A stretch of 64,000 nucleotides of DNA. Source: Pantoea eucrina (GTDB lineage Bacteria; Pseudomonadota; Gammaproteobacteria; Enterobacterales; Enterobacteriaceae). The position numbers were made by a program, and so were the translations under genes. Position 1 is the first letter of the stretch. Each line of letters starts with the position of its first letter. Below the pieces are notes generated by a model that saw only the letters and a program-made list of their open reading frames with translations, was not told where the DNA came from and did no database searches. Below, one piece after another: positions 28,353 through 37,382 of this stretch. The stretch spans positions 93,525 to 157,524 of the forward strand of contig NZ_MIPP01000005.1 of assembly GCF_002095385.1 (NCBI RefSeq), read 5' to 3'.

Positions 28353-29051
28353 ATGTCCGCCCGAATTTTAGCACTGGACACGGCGACAGAAGCCTGTTCT
28401 GCCGCGCTGCTGAATCAGCAGCAGATCGATGCCCATTTTGAAATTGCTCCGCGCGATCACACGCAGCGCATTCTGCCGCTGGTGCAGTCGCTGCTGCAGG
28501 CGCAGCAGCTGGACCTGACCGCGCTGGATGCGCTGGCGTTTGGGCGCGGGCCGGGCAGTTTTACCGGCGTTCGCATTGGTATTGGCATTGCGCAGGGGCT
28601 GGCGCTGGGCGCAAACTTACCCATGATTGGCGTCTCTTCGCTGGCAACGATGGCGCAGGGGGCCTGGCGGCTGACCGGTGCCACTCGTGTGCTGGTGGCG
28701 ATTGATGCACGCATGGGTGAAGTCTACTGGGCTGAATATCAGCGCGATGATGCGGGTCACTGGCACGGCGCCGACAGCGAAGCGGTGCTGAAGCCTGAGG
28801 CTGCCGCCGCTCGCATCGCGGCGCTGAGCGGCGAATGGGCGACCGCAGGTACCGGCTGGCAGGCATGGCCTGAGCTGATGACCACGCCGGGCGCAACGCT
28901 ACTGGCCACCCCGGTTACGCTGCCCGCGGCTGAAGATATGCTGCCGCTGGCGCTGCAGGCGTGGCAGCGAGGCGATACCGTAGCGGTGGAGCATGCAGAG
29001 CCGGTTTATCTGCGTAACGAAGTGGCGTGGAAAAAGTTGCCCGGACGCTGA
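28353..29051 (+). CDS. tsaB: tRNA t6A37 threonylcarbamoyltransferase subunit TsaB
   Basis: TsaB (YeaZ) is the non-catalytic ASKHA-fold partner that holds TsaD and TsaE in the complex making t6A at position 37 of ANN-decoding tRNAs. It is an essential function in E. coli. The 232-residue protein (E. coli 231) has the N-terminal phosphate-like motif [16 protein letters not shown] and the [20 protein letters not shown] motif. TCTGAGGTTGTT gives the ribosome site. yeaY follows 61 bases downstream. Confidence 0.96.
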   Translation: MSARILALDTATEACSAALLNQQQIDAHFEIAPRDHTQRILPLVQSLLQAQQLDLTALDALAFGRGPGSFTGVRIGIGIAQGLALGANLPMIGVSSLATMAQGAWRLTGATRVLVAIDARMGEVYWAEYQRDDAGHWHGADSEAVLKPEAAAARIAALSGEWATAGTGWQAWPELMTTPGATLLATPVTLPAAEDMLPLALQAWQRGDTVAVEHAEPVYLRNEVAWKKLPGR

Positions 29052-29112
29052 GTCGCCACGCAACTTATTTTTGCACCTCCAGTCTAAATTAAAAATTACA
29101 GGAGATGTGCTT

Positions 29113-29706
29113 ATGCCAGGTTATCGTGCTGGAATCGCTGGTGGCGTACTGGCGTGTGTATTGCTGCTGAGCGGCTGCGTCAGCGTACCCGATTCTATTA
29201 AAGGAAGCTCGGCGCTTCCGCAGCAGGATTTATTGCGCGTGATGAATGCTCCTCAGCTCTATACCGGGCAGGAGTCACGCTTTGGCGGTAAAGTGGTTCG
29301 CGTTACAAACCTCAACGGACTGACGCGGCTGGAGATAGCCACGCAGCCGCTGGATGAGAGCGCACGGCCCCGGCTGGGGGCTGCCTCAATCGGACGGATA
29401 TATGCCGATCTCAAAGGATTTGTCGATCCGGTTGATGTGAATAACCAATATGTTACGGTGCTGGGTACCATCAAAGGCACCGAAAAAGGTGAAATTGGCA
29501 AGGCCAGTTATAACTTTGTTGTGATTGATGTGCGCGGCTATCAGCGCTGGCATCTGACTCAGCAGGTAATGACGCCGCCGCAGCCAATCGATCCCTGGAT
29601 CGGATATGGCCCGACGCGGCATCATCCGGGTTACTGGGGGCCAAACCCTTACTGGGGGATGAACCTGGGGGGGCCGGCTCAGGTACAGACTATTCTGACC
29701 GAGTAG
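29113..29706 (+). CDS. yeaY: Slp-family outer-membrane lipoprotein YeaY
   Basis: YeaY is an Slp-type lipoprotein, in E. coli part of the sigma-E envelope-stress regulon. From the ATG at 29113, preceded by AGGAGATG, it has 197 residues. The signal peptide ends in the lipobox LLSGC, so Cys at about residue 22 becomes the lipidated N-terminus. The Slp domain includes [20 protein letters not shown] and RFGGKVVRV. The C-terminal 40 residues are rich in Gly, Pro, Trp, Tyr and His ([17 protein letters not shown]), and the end VQTILTE is conserved. An in-frame start at 28993 inside tsaB is not credible. Confidence 0.92.
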   Translation: MPGYRAGIAGGVLACVLLLSGCVSVPDSIKGSSALPQQDLLRVMNAPQLYTGQESRFGGKVVRVTNLNGLTRLEIATQPLDESARPRLGAASIGRIYADLKGFVDPVDVNNQYVTVLGTIKGTEKGEIGKASYNFVVIDVRGYQRWHLTQQVMTPPQPIDPWIGYGPTRHHPGYWGPNPYWGMNLGGPAQVQTILTE

Positions 29707-29724
29707 CCGCCACATACTTTTCCG

Positions 29725-29757
29725 GCCCGGTTGCGGTGCACGCAGCCGGGCTTTTTT
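29725..29757 (+). terminator. Rho-independent terminator after yeaY
   Basis: An 11-bp stem GCCCGGTTGCG/CGCAGCCGGGC with one T-G wobble and loop GTGCA is followed by six T residues. Confidence 0.88.
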
Positions 29758-29825
29758 ATTGGGCGCGTAACCGGCGCGCGAAATTTAGTGATGGGCTTCG
29801 CAACCTGAAAATGCCGTAACCGGCA

Positions 29826-29842
29826 AACTGGTACAATCAGTT
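29826..29842. promoter_or_regulatory. FadR operator upstream of fadD
   Basis: AACTGGTACAATCAGTT matches the 17-bp FadR consensus (AGCTGGTCCGACCTGTT) at 12 positions, including the invariant CTGGT and GTT ends. It lies 37 bp before the first ATG candidate of fadD, where FadR represses the gene in E. coli. The regulator fadR is encoded at 37.4 kb in this window. Confidence 0.75.
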
Positions 29843-29911
29843 AAAGTATTGTTAATAACACTGATTGCAGAGGCGGCGATGGCTACGCAACAAGAATATC
29901 GGGGTGACTCT

Positions 29912-31588
29912 TTGACCAAAGTTTGGCTGAAACGCTATCCGCCAGATGTGCCAGCAGAAATAAATGCCGACCGTTATCCCTCTCTGGTCGATCTCTTTGA
30001 ACATGCGGTGTTGCACTATGCCGACAACGTTGCCTTTATCAATATGGGGCAGCCGCTGACCTATCGCCAGCTCGACGCGCAGAGCCGCGACTTTGCCGCC
30101 TGGCTGCAGCAGGGGCTGGGACTGCAGCAGGGCGATCGCGTGGCGCTGATGATGCCTAATCTGCTGCAGTATCCGGTGGCGCTGTTTGGCGTACTGCGTG
30201 CCGGTATGGTGGTGGTAAATGTTAACCCGCTCTATACCCCGCGCGAGCTGAAACATCAGCTCAATGACAGCGGTGCCAGCGCCATTGTTATCGTCTCCAA
30301 TTTTGCTCACACGCTGGAAAAAGTTGTGGCAGAGACGGCGGTAAAGCACGTGATGCTGACGCGGATGGGCGATCACCTGGCACCGGTCAAAGCGACGCTG
30401 GTGAACTTTGTGGTCAAATATGTCAAAAAGCTGGTGCCGAAATACCATTTGCCCGGAGCTGTACCGCTGCGGCATGCGCTGCAGCAGGGCGCACGCATGG
30501 TTTATCAGCGTCCGGCGCTCAGCAATGACGATCTGGCATTTCTGCAGTATACCGGTGGCACCACCGGCGTCGCAAAAGGCGCGATGCTCACCCATGGCAA
30601 CATGCAGGCAAACCTGGAGCAGACAAAAGCCACCTACGGCAAACTGCTGCGCGCCGGGCAGGAGCAGGTGGTAACGGCGCTGCCGCTCTACCATATTTTT
30701 GCGCTGACGGTTAACTGTCTGCTGTTCCTCGATCTGGGCGGCACTAATCTGCTGATTACCAATCCGCGCGACATACCCGGATTCGTTAAAGAGCTGGCTA
30801 AGTTTCCTTTTACCGCCATTACCGGCGTAAACACGCTGTTCAATGCGCTGCTGAATGATGAAAACTTTAATAAACTCGATTTCTCCACGCTGCGGCTCTC
30901 CGCTGGCGGAGGCATGTCCGTTCAGAAAGCGGTAGCGGAGCGCTGGGAAAAGCTTACCGGGCATTACCTGCTTGAAGGCTACGGCCTCACCGAATGCTCC
31001 CCGCTGGTATCGGTTAACCCTTACGATATTACCTGCCATACCGGCAGTATCGGCCTGCCGGTGCCCTCTACTGATATCCGGGTTATTGACGATCACAATA
31101 ATGATGTGACGCCGGGTGAGCCGGGTGAGCTCTGTATCCGCGGCCCGCAGGTGATGGCCGGCTACTGGCAGCGTCCTGATGCCACGCTGGAAGTGCTGAA
31201 AAATGGCTGGCTGCATACCGGCGATATTGTTACCGTGGACAGTGAAGGGTTTATCCGGATTGTCGATCGTAAAAAAGATATGATTCTGGTATCCGGCTTC
31301 AACGTCTATCCTAACGAAATTGAAGATGTGCTGATGCAGCATCCAAAAATTCGTGAAGCTGCAGCGATTGGCGTGCCAAGCGAACTCTCGGGTGAAGCGG
31401 TGAAGGTCTGTATCGTTAAAAAGGATCCCGGGCTGACTAAAGAAGAGGTGCTGGATCACTGCCGTCGTCAGCTGACCGGCTACAAGGTGCCGAAAATTAT
31501 CGAGTTTCGTGAAGAGCTGCCAAAGACAAACGTGGGCAAAATTTTACGCCGCGAACTGCGCGATGAGGCGAAGCGGGAAGGGCAGTAG
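29912..31588 (+). CDS. fadD: Long-chain fatty acyl-CoA synthetase FadD
   Basis: FadD activates long-chain fatty acids to acyl-CoA with ATP, coupling uptake to beta-oxidation. I chose TTG at 29912 because GGGGTGA lies just upstream and the product then starts like E. coli FadD ([17 protein letters not shown]), whose gene also starts with TTG. An ATG 11 codons upstream (29879) is the alternative. The product has 558 residues (E. coli 561). The ATP/AMP motif [24 protein letters not shown], and the fatty-acyl signature [16 protein letters not shown] followed by [14 protein letters not shown] are intact. A FadR operator precedes it and a terminator follows. Confidence 0.94.
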   Translation: MTKVWLKRYPPDVPAEINADRYPSLVDLFEHAVLHYADNVAFINMGQPLTYRQLDAQSRDFAAWLQQGLGLQQGDRVALMMPNLLQYPVALFGVLRAGMVVVNVNPLYTPRELKHQLNDSGASAIVIVSNFAHTLEKVVAETAVKHVMLTRMGDHLAPVKATLVNFVVKYVKKLVPKYHLPGAVPLRHALQQGARMVYQRPALSNDDLAFLQYTGGTTGVAKGAMLTHGNMQANLEQTKATYGKLLRAGQEQVVTALPLYHIFALTVNCLLFLDLGGTNLLITNPRDIPGFVKELAKFPFTAITGVNTLFNALLNDENFNKLDFSTLRLSAGGGMSVQKAVAERWEKLTGHYLLEGYGLTECSPLVSVNPYDITCHTGSIGLPVPSTDIRVIDDHNNDVTPGEPGELCIRGPQVMAGYWQRPDATLEVLKNGWLHTGDIVTVDSEGFIRIVDRKKDMILVSGFNVYPNEIEDVLMQHPKIREAAAIGVPSELSGEAVKVCIVKKDPGLTKEEVLDHCRRQLTGYKVPKIIEFREELPKTNVGKILRRELRDEAKREGQ

Positions 31589-31610
31589 TGTCGCCATGCT
31601 TCCCCAGGTT

Positions 31611-31637
31611 AACGCCGGCTACGACCGGCGTTTTTAT
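31611..31637 (+). terminator. Rho-independent terminator after fadD
   Basis: An 8-bp stem AACGCCGG/CCGGCGTT with loop CTACGA is followed by TTTATTG, 22 bases after the fadD stop. Confidence 0.82.
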
Positions 31638-31687
31638 TGTTTTTAACATGGAGCGCTGCGCGGGGTTTGCGCAGCGGGAATAAATAC

Positions 31688-32809
31688 GTGAATTACACCC
31701 TGATCGACCAAGACCACCAGCTGGCTGACGTGTGCCGCCTGGCTCGCCAGCATGATGCTGTTGCTCTGGATACTGAATTTGTACGTACCCGGACCTACTA
31801 TCCTCAGCTCGGGCTGATTCAGCTGTTTGATGGCGAACAGCTGGTTCTGATCGATCCACTGCCGATTGGTGACTGGACGCCGTTTATCGCCCTGCTGCAG
31901 GATACGCAGGTGACTAAATTCCTGCACGCCGGAGGCGAAGATCTGGAAGTCTTTCTGCATCGCTTTGGTTGCCTGCCGCAGCCGATGATCGATACGCAGA
32001 TTCTGGCCGCCTTTTCCGGCCAGCCGCTCTCCTGGGGATTTGCAGCGATGGTTAATCACTTTAACCAGATTGAACTGGATAAAAGTGAGGCCCGCACCGA
32101 CTGGCTTGCGCGCCCGCTGACCGAGCGTCAGTGCCAGTATGCCGCAGCGGATGTCGCCTACCTGCTGCCTATTGCCCGTGAACTGATGGCGCAGACTGAA
32201 GCCGCCGGCAACATGAAGGCCGCCCTGAGCGAGTGCGACATGCTGTGTCAGCGCCGGCTCGATATATTGCAGCCTGAAGAGGCGTGGCGCGATATTACCA
32301 ACGCCTGGCAGCTGCGTCCGCGCCAGCTGGCCGCACTGCAGCGCCTGGCGGCCTGGCGCCTGAAGGTCGCGCGTCAGAAAGATATGGCGGTTAATTTTGT
32401 GGTACGTGAAGAAAATTTGTGGAAGGTCGCTCGCTATCTGCCCGGCAGCCTCGGTGAACTGGATCACCTTGGACTCAACGGCCATGAAATCCGTTTTCAC
32501 GGTAAAGCGATGATTGATCAGGTCGCTGAGGCGCAGGCACAGGATGAGGCAACGCTACCGGCACCGCTGCCCAATCTTATTGAGCATCCGCACTATAAGC
32601 AGGTCTTTAAAGCGATTAAAGCGCTGGTACAGCAGGTAAGCGAAGAGACGGGATATAGTCAGGAACTGCTGGCTTCACGCCGTCAGATTAATCAGGTTCT
32701 CAGCATGTACTGGGGGCTGAAATCAGCAAACCGGCCACCCGAACTGCTGAACGGCTGGCGTGGCGAGCTGCTGAAGCCGGGAATCGACAAGATTCTGCAG
32801 GCACTTTAA
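31688..32809 (+). CDS. rnd: Ribonuclease D
   Basis: RNase D is a 3'-5' exoribonuclease that trims tRNA precursors. The 373-residue product (E. coli 375) starts with GTG at 31688, which aligns with the E. coli start (itself a rare codon); AGCGGGAA lies 10 bases upstream. The DEDDy exonuclease motifs are LDTEFVRTRTYYPQLGLIQL at about residue 25, FLHAGGEDLEVF and YAAADVAYLLPI. The HRDC domains follow, with TNAWQLRPRQLAALQRLAAW in the first. A start at 31637 would lie inside the fadD terminator. It is convergent with minE. Confidence 0.95.
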   Translation: MNYTLIDQDHQLADVCRLARQHDAVALDTEFVRTRTYYPQLGLIQLFDGEQLVLIDPLPIGDWTPFIALLQDTQVTKFLHAGGEDLEVFLHRFGCLPQPMIDTQILAAFSGQPLSWGFAAMVNHFNQIELDKSEARTDWLARPLTERQCQYAAADVAYLLPIARELMAQTEAAGNMKAALSECDMLCQRRLDILQPEEAWRDITNAWQLRPRQLAALQRLAAWRLKVARQKDMAVNFVVREENLWKVARYLPGSLGELDHLGLNGHEIRFHGKAMIDQVAEAQAQDEATLPAPLPNLIEHPHYKQVFKAIKALVQQVSEETGYSQELLASRRQINQVLSMYWGLKSANRPPELLNGWRGELLKPGIDKILQAL

Positions 32810-32818
32810 GCGCGCTGT

Positions 32819-32846
32819 TTTCCCCTGCGCTATTACGCAGGGGAAA
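32819..32846. terminator. Hairpin between rnd and minE
   Basis: An 11-bp perfect stem TTTCCCCTGCG/CGCAGGGGAAA with a 6-base loop lies between the convergent ends of rnd and minE. T-rich flanks are short, so termination strength is uncertain. Confidence 0.6.
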
Positions 32847-32864
32847 CGCTGCGATCCGCTACAC

Positions 32865-33134
32865 TCATTTCGGCGCGTCTTCCGTTTCCGGCAGCGTCAC
32901 GTTCAGCTCCAGAATCGAAATATCGTCGCCTTTCTGATCGAGCTGTACTGTCACCATATCGGGATCGATTTTGACATATTTGCAGATCACTTCCAGGATA
33001 TCGCGTTTAAGCTGAGGCAAATAGTGGGGCTCACTGTCGCCCCTCCTGCGTTCAGCAACGATGATCTGCAGCCGCTCCTTGGCTATATTGGCTGTGCTCT
33101 TTTTACGGGATAAAAAGAAATCGAGTAAGGCCAT
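32865..33134 (-). CDS. minE: Division-site topological factor MinE
   Basis: MinE stimulates MinD ATPase and drives the pole-to-pole Min oscillation that keeps division at mid-cell. The 89-residue protein (E. coli 88) has the membrane-targeting N-terminus [20 protein letters not shown], the MinD-binding contact helix continuing [11 protein letters not shown], and the C-terminal topological domain beginning near [19 protein letters not shown]. It starts three bases after the minD stop codon. Confidence 0.97.
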   Translation of the reverse strand: MALLDFFLSRKKSTANIAKERLQIIVAERRRGDSEPHYLPQLKRDILEVICKYVKIDPDMVTVQLDQKGDDISILELNVTLPETEDAPK

Positions 33135-33137
33135 TGG

Positions 33138-33950
33138 TTATCCCCCGAACAGGCGTTTCAGGAAACCCTTCTTCTCTTCTTCAATAAAGCGGAAGGGGCG
33201 TTCTTCGCCAAGCAGGCGTTCTACGGTATCAGCATAAGCTTTACCGGCGTCAGAATTGATGTCGAGGATCACCGGTTCGCCCTGGTTTGAGGCGCGCAGC
33301 ACAGACTGATCTTCCGGAATAACACCGACCAGCGGAATACGCAGGATTTCCAGCACATCTTCCATGCTGAGCATATCGCCACGGGTCACACGGCCTGGGT
33401 TGTAACGGGTCAGCAGCAGATGCTCTTTGACCGGGTCCTGGCTGTTTTCAGCACGGCGCGATTTAGAGGAGATAATGCCCAGAATACGGTCAGAGTCGCG
33501 TACGGATGAGACTTCCGGGTTGGTTGTGATGATCGCTTCATCAGCGAAGTAAAGCGCCATCAGCGCGCCGGTTTCGATACCCGCCGGGGAGTCACAGACG
33601 ATAAAATCGAACTCCATAGCGGCTAAATCGTTCAGCACTTTCTCTACGCCTTCGCGCGTCAGAGCGTCTTTATCACGCGTCTGCGATGCCGGCAGAATGT
33701 AGAGCTGCTCGGTGCGTTTATCGCGGATCAGCGCCTGATTCAGGGTGGCATCACCCTGAATAACATTCACAAAGTCATACACGACGCGACGTTCACAGCC
33801 CATAATCAAATCGAGATTACGCAGACCGATATCGAAGTCGATAACAACGGTTTTTTTGCCCTTTTGCGCTAACCCTGTCGCGATGGCCGCGCTTGACGTG
33901 GTCTTGCCAACGCCCCCTTTGCCCGATGTTACTACAATAATGCGTGCCAT
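33138..33950 (-). CDS. minD: Division-inhibitor ATPase MinD
   Basis: MinD is the membrane-cycling ATPase that carries MinC and responds to MinE. The 270-residue product equals E. coli. It shows the deviant Walker A GKGGVGKTTSSAAIATGL with both conserved lysines, the FDIGLRNLDLIMG switch region, CDSPAGIETGAL, and the C-terminal amphipathic membrane-targeting helix EEEKKGFLKRLFGG. It is intact although upstream minC is frameshifted in this sequence; the gap to minC is 33 bases. Confidence 0.97.
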   Translation of the reverse strand: MARIIVVTSGKGGVGKTTSSAAIATGLAQKGKKTVVIDFDIGLRNLDLIMGCERRVVYDFVNVIQGDATLNQALIRDKRTEQLYILPASQTRDKDALTREGVEKVLNDLAAMEFDFIVCDSPAGIETGALMALYFADEAIITTNPEVSSVRDSDRILGIISSKSRRAENSQDPVKEHLLLTRYNPGRVTRGDMLSMEDVLEILRIPLVGVIPEDQSVLRASNQGEPVILDINSDAGKAYADTVERLLGEERPFRFIEEEKKGFLKRLFGG

Positions 33951-33983
33951 AAATGTTGATTTCCTTAACGAAAGAAAAGGGGC

Positions 33984-34689
33984 CTAATTAAGTGTCTGGA
34001 TGGTAAGCGCGCCCTCTTTCAGACAGAGGCGCGCCGCTTTACCAAAAAATTCCGCCGGAATCTGATCCATGATCCAGTACTCACCGGCGATTGAGACCAG
34101 CTCAGCGGCAAGGTGAGTACAAAAATCTGGCAGTCACGATCGCCACTGGCGCCTGCCAGCGCCCGGCCGCGCATCATGCCGTAAATATGTATATTGCCAT
34201 CGGCAACCAGTTCTGCTCCGGCGCTAACGCTGCTGGTCACAATCAGGTCGGCGTTACGGGCATAAATCTGCTGACCGGAACGCACTGGCGTATTCACCAC
34301 GCGCGTTTTGTTGATGCTCTCGGTAACAACAGCGGGTGCAGCAGCTTCTTCCGCAGGCGGCGCTTCAGCCGTTTTGCGGTTCTCTTTGCCTTCAGAGAGC
34401 ACCGGTAAGCCCGCGCGGGCCACCATTTTTTCTGGGCGTCATCTTTGCAACCGCTGACGCCAACGATACGCAGTCCGGTGGCGCTGATCGCCTGCTGCAT
34501 CTGCTTCCAGTTAATATCTCCGGATAGCGCTGAGATGTTCAGGACGACCGGAGCGTTCTGTAAAAAGGCCGGCGCCTGATCGATCTTCTCCTGCAGCGCC
34601 TGACGAATCACATCGGGTTGTGAATGGTGCAGATGAACAACTGACAGGGTAAAACTGCTTCCCTTGAATTCGATTGGCGATTGCGGCAT
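33984..34689 (-). pseudogene. minC: Division inhibitor MinC, two frameshifts as sequenced
   Basis: MinC blocks FtsZ assembly away from mid-cell. The gene needs three frames. The first (34689 to about 34432) gives [20 protein letters not shown] through GCKDDAQKK. The second (about 34425 to 34126) gives [13 protein letters not shown], the linker and [20 protein letters not shown]. The third ends IQTLN with TAG at 33984-33986. The breaks are at an A6 run (34426-34431, read on the minus strand) and a T5 run (34121-34125, minus strand). Adding one base to each restores a 235-residue protein (E. coli 231) with all conserved residues. Because both breaks are homopolymer losses and minD/minE are intact, sequencing error is the likelier cause. 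AGGACAG precedes the start. Confidence 0.9.
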
Positions 34690-34844
34690 CTGTCCTGGCT
34701 CAGTCCTGTTTTTTTTGACCCGGAGATGAACGTCGATAAAATCGCCATTAACATCATCGGGTCAATATTCGAAGTTCTGCAAGCATGTTATAGTTACTGT
34801 AATATTCAGGCAAGTGACGCTAACAGTTAATTCGAGTAAAAAAT

Positions 34845-35120
34845 ATGTTTTGTGTGATCTATAGAAGCCCGCAACGCGACCAGACTTATCTTTATGTAGA
34901 AAAAAAGGACGATTTCTCCCGCGTGCCGGAAGCGCTGCTTAAAGGTTTTGGCAAGCCGCAGTTAGCGATGGTGCTGTCGCTGGACAAGCGTGAGAGACTG
35001 GCCAACGCAGACATTGAAAAGGTAAAGCAGGGACTGCGCGAGCAGGGTTTTTATTTGCAGATCCCGCCGCCTGTAGAAAGTTTGCTCAACGTCCATCTTG
35101 AGCAGGGTAAAGAAGTTTAA
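34845..35120 (+). CDS. ycgL: YcgL-domain protein
   Basis: This 91-residue protein is the compact YcgL family member, beginning [20 protein letters not shown] and containing [19 protein letters not shown]. Its biochemical role is not known. It is divergent from minC across a 155-bp gap, the same arrangement as in E. coli. The ribosome site is weak (GAGTAAAAAAT before the ATG). Confidence 0.93.
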   Translation: MFCVIYRSPQRDQTYLYVEKKDDFSRVPEALLKGFGKPQLAMVLSLDKRERLANADIEKVKQGLREQGFYLQIPPPVESLLNVHLEQGKEV

Positions 35121-35176
35121 TTCAGATTCATCTGTAAAAAATATAGCCTGTAAATATATTCAGTGTTCAGTGATTA

Positions 35177-35215
35177 ATTAATTGCCCATGTTCCATCCTG
35201 TCGTGGGCAATTAAT
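35177..35215 (+). terminator. Stem-loop after ycgL
   Basis: A 12-bp perfect stem AATTAATTGCCCA-type (35177-35188) pairs with TGGGCAATTAAT (35204-35215) around a 15-base loop, then ATTTGTTT follows. It lies 57 bases after ycgL and could end its transcript. The rest of the gap before ycgM holds TTGACA at 35254 but no clear -10 box. Confidence 0.5.
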
Positions 35216-35383
35216 ATTTGTTTGCCCGCCGTCGTAAGAAAGATAAATCTCTTTTGACAATTTCTGTTACACCTGTCGCGATAACCGTTAATATTATCTT
35301 TACTGGCGCCCCGTTCCGGCCGCTACTCACAGAGCCTCTGTCATCCCGACAGAGCGCAGACATAACTCAGGCAGGTGAAAAAT

Positions 35384-36043
35384 ATGTATCAGCATCGTAA
35401 CTGGCAGGGTGCTCTGCTGGATTTTCCGGTCAGCAAAGTGGTATGCGTAGGCAGTAATTATGCAAAACATATTAAAGAAATGGGAAGCGCAACGCCGGAT
35501 GAGCCGGTGCTGTTTATCAAACCTGAGACAGCCTTATGCGATTTGCGGCAGCCGCTCTCTATCCCGACCGCGTTAGGTGACGTACATCATGAAGTGGAAC
35601 TCGCTGTCCTGATCGGCGCCACGTTAAAGCAGGCCAGCGAAGAGCATGTGGCAAAAGCGATTGCGGGTTACGGCGTAGCGCTGGACCTTACGCTGCGCGA
35701 TCTGCAGGCGGGGTTCAAAAAAGCGGGTCAGCCCTGGGAGCGCGCGAAAGGGTTCGACAACGCCTGTCCGCTTTCCGGCTTTATTCCGGTCGGTGAGTAC
35801 ACGGGCGATCCGCAAAATAGCGAGCTGCAGCTGGTGGTGAACGGAGAGCGGCGTCAGCATGGTTCTACGTCCGATATGATCCACAAAATCAAGCCGCTCA
35901 TCGCCTATATGAGCCAGTTTTTTACGCTGCGCGCGGGCGATGTGATCCTGACCGGCACGCCAGAGGGCGTAGGCCCGCTGCGCTCAGGGGATAAACTTGA
36001 GATATCGCTTGCGGGTCACGGTATCAGCACGCGCGTGCTGTAA
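35384..36043 (+). CDS. ycgM: Fumarylacetoacetate hydrolase-family protein YcgM
   Basis: YcgM is a 219-residue member of the FAH superfamily (same length as E. coli), close to FAHD1-type acylpyruvate hydrolases and oxaloacetate decarboxylases. It begins MYQHRNWQGALLDFPVSKVV at the ATG at 35384, with CAGGTG upstream; a GTG three codons earlier is possible. Metal-ligand acidic residues are in VHHEVELAVLIG and GVALDLTLRDLQ. VILTGTPEGVGPL is the conserved C-terminal motif. The physiological substrate is not shown by sequence. ycgN follows 62 bases later. Confidence 0.92.
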   Translation: MYQHRNWQGALLDFPVSKVVCVGSNYAKHIKEMGSATPDEPVLFIKPETALCDLRQPLSIPTALGDVHHEVELAVLIGATLKQASEEHVAKAIAGYGVALDLTLRDLQAGFKKAGQPWERAKGFDNACPLSGFIPVGEYTGDPQNSELQLVVNGERRQHGSTSDMIHKIKPLIAYMSQFFTLRAGDVILTGTPEGVGPLRSGDKLEISLAGHGISTRVL

Positions 36044-36105
36044 TACTTGCATCACCGCATCTTAACCTTTATAAGGTGCGGTTTTGCTGAACAACCCGGA
36101 CCGCA

Positions 36106-36555
36106 ATGATGAGTGACCAACCTTTCTGGCAGACCAAACGTCTGGAACAAATGGACGACGCTGAGTGGGAATCGCTGTGTGACGGCTGCGGACAGTGCTG
36201 TCTGAATAAGCTGCAGGACGCCGATACGGATGAGATCTATTTCACCAATGTCGCCTGCAACCAGCTGAATATTAAAACCTGCCAGTGCCGCAACTACGAA
36301 CGCCGGTTTGAGTATGAAGAAGATTGTATCAAGCTCACGCGTGAAAACCTCACAACCTTTAACTGGCTGCCGCGCACCTGCGCCTACCGGCTGCTTGGCG
36401 AAGGCAAAGCGCTGCCCGCCTGGCATCCGCTGCTGGCGGGATCAAAAAAAGCGATGCATGCCCAGCGGATCTCGGTGCGCTACATCGCTGTACGCGAAAG
36501 TGAAGTACGCGACTGGGAAGATCACATTATTGACCGACCCGATCGGAATGGCTGA
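36106..36555 (+). CDS. ycgN: Cysteine-cluster protein YcgN (UPF0260 / YkgJ-like)
   Basis: This 149-residue protein matches E. coli YcgN (153). It carries a conserved cysteine cluster: CDGCGQCC at about residues 26-33, ACNQL and [10 protein letters not shown] at about 50-65, and TCAYRLL near residue 87. Such a pattern is expected to bind zinc or an Fe-S cluster. The function is unknown. The start may be either Met of ATGATG (36106 or 36109). It ends 11 bases before the end of convergent dsbB. Confidence 0.9.
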   Translation: MMSDQPFWQTKRLEQMDDAEWESLCDGCGQCCLNKLQDADTDEIYFTNVACNQLNIKTCQCRNYERRFEYEEDCIKLTRENLTTFNWLPRTCAYRLLGEGKALPAWHPLLAGSKKAMHAQRISVRYIAVRESEVRDWEDHIIDRPDRNG

Positions 36556-36566
36556 TTCTGCGTCCC

Positions 36567-37097
36567 TCAGCGGCCAAACAGGTTGCGCTGACGCGGCCTG
36601 AATATCTGAGCGACAAGTACCACTATCGCCACCAGCAGGTAGGCGGCAAAAATGGCGATCATCCACTGCGGCATGCTCCAGCCGAGGAGCGTCCAGCCGC
36701 GCTCAGCGCAGTCGCCGCTGGCAACAAATACCGCGGGCAGCCATTTGTCCAGCGGCAGCCATGCCGGAAAGCGTGCGGCAAAGTCGCAGGTGACAAACGG
36801 GTTAGGGTGCAGCTGCAGCATGGTATGCTCCCAGGATAAGCGCAAGCCCTCAGCGGCGCTGTAGATCCAAATGGCCAGGCTGGCCCAGCGCAGCGGAGTC
36901 TGCGGCGCAATAGCGCCCACCACGCCTGCCGCCATTACGCCAAACAGCGCACACCGCTCGTAGATACACATCACGCAGGGCTTAAGCCCCATACCGTGCT
37001 GGAAGAACAGCGCCACCAGCTCCAGCGCCAGCGCGGTCAATGCCAGCAGCAGCCAGGCGCCACGCCCGCGCGAGCAGAGATTCAGATATCGCAACAT
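36567..37097 (-). CDS. dsbB: Disulfide bond formation protein DsbB
   Basis: DsbB reoxidises periplasmic DsbA and passes electrons to quinone. The 176-residue length equals E. coli. Four transmembrane helices are visible. The first redox pair is in [11 protein letters not shown] (Cys41 and Cys44 by E. coli numbering), and the second pair lies in FVTCDF and SGDCAERGW (Cys104 and Cys130). In E. coli nhaB stands between dsbB and fadR; here dsbB and fadR are directly divergent with a 285-bp gap. Confidence 0.96.
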   Translation of the reverse strand: MLRYLNLCSRGRGAWLLLALTALALELVALFFQHGMGLKPCVMCIYERCALFGVMAAGVVGAIAPQTPLRWASLAIWIYSAAEGLRLSWEHTMLQLHPNPFVTCDFAARFPAWLPLDKWLPAVFVASGDCAERGWTLLGWSMPQWMIAIFAAYLLVAIVVLVAQIFRPRQRNLFGR

Positions 37098-37382
37098 AGT
37101 GGATTTCCCTTAGCTATCAGTGCCTGGCAGTGTAAACCAAAAGCCCGACGCTGCCAGCCTGCAATCAGGAATTCAGCGATAAAAATGACGCAGATCGTTT
37201 ATGTGGCAGGTTGTCTGACCCGATAGCCACTTGCCCGGCCCGGGCCAGGTGAAAGCATTCAGCCCGCATGCTGAAATTTGCGCCAGGCCATGCTTTTAAT
37301 CCGCCGGCAGACTATTTCCGCTATAGCCCCTCTGGTATGATGAGTGTAATGACGATTAAGAACGCAATGAGAACGTAACGCT

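Noticed and set aside
29852..31459. A 535-codon minus-strand ORF opposite fadD
   Set aside because: It is antisense to a certain gene in a fixed codon register. Its translation is rich in His, Gln and Arg with no domain, the usual shadow of GC-rich coding DNA.
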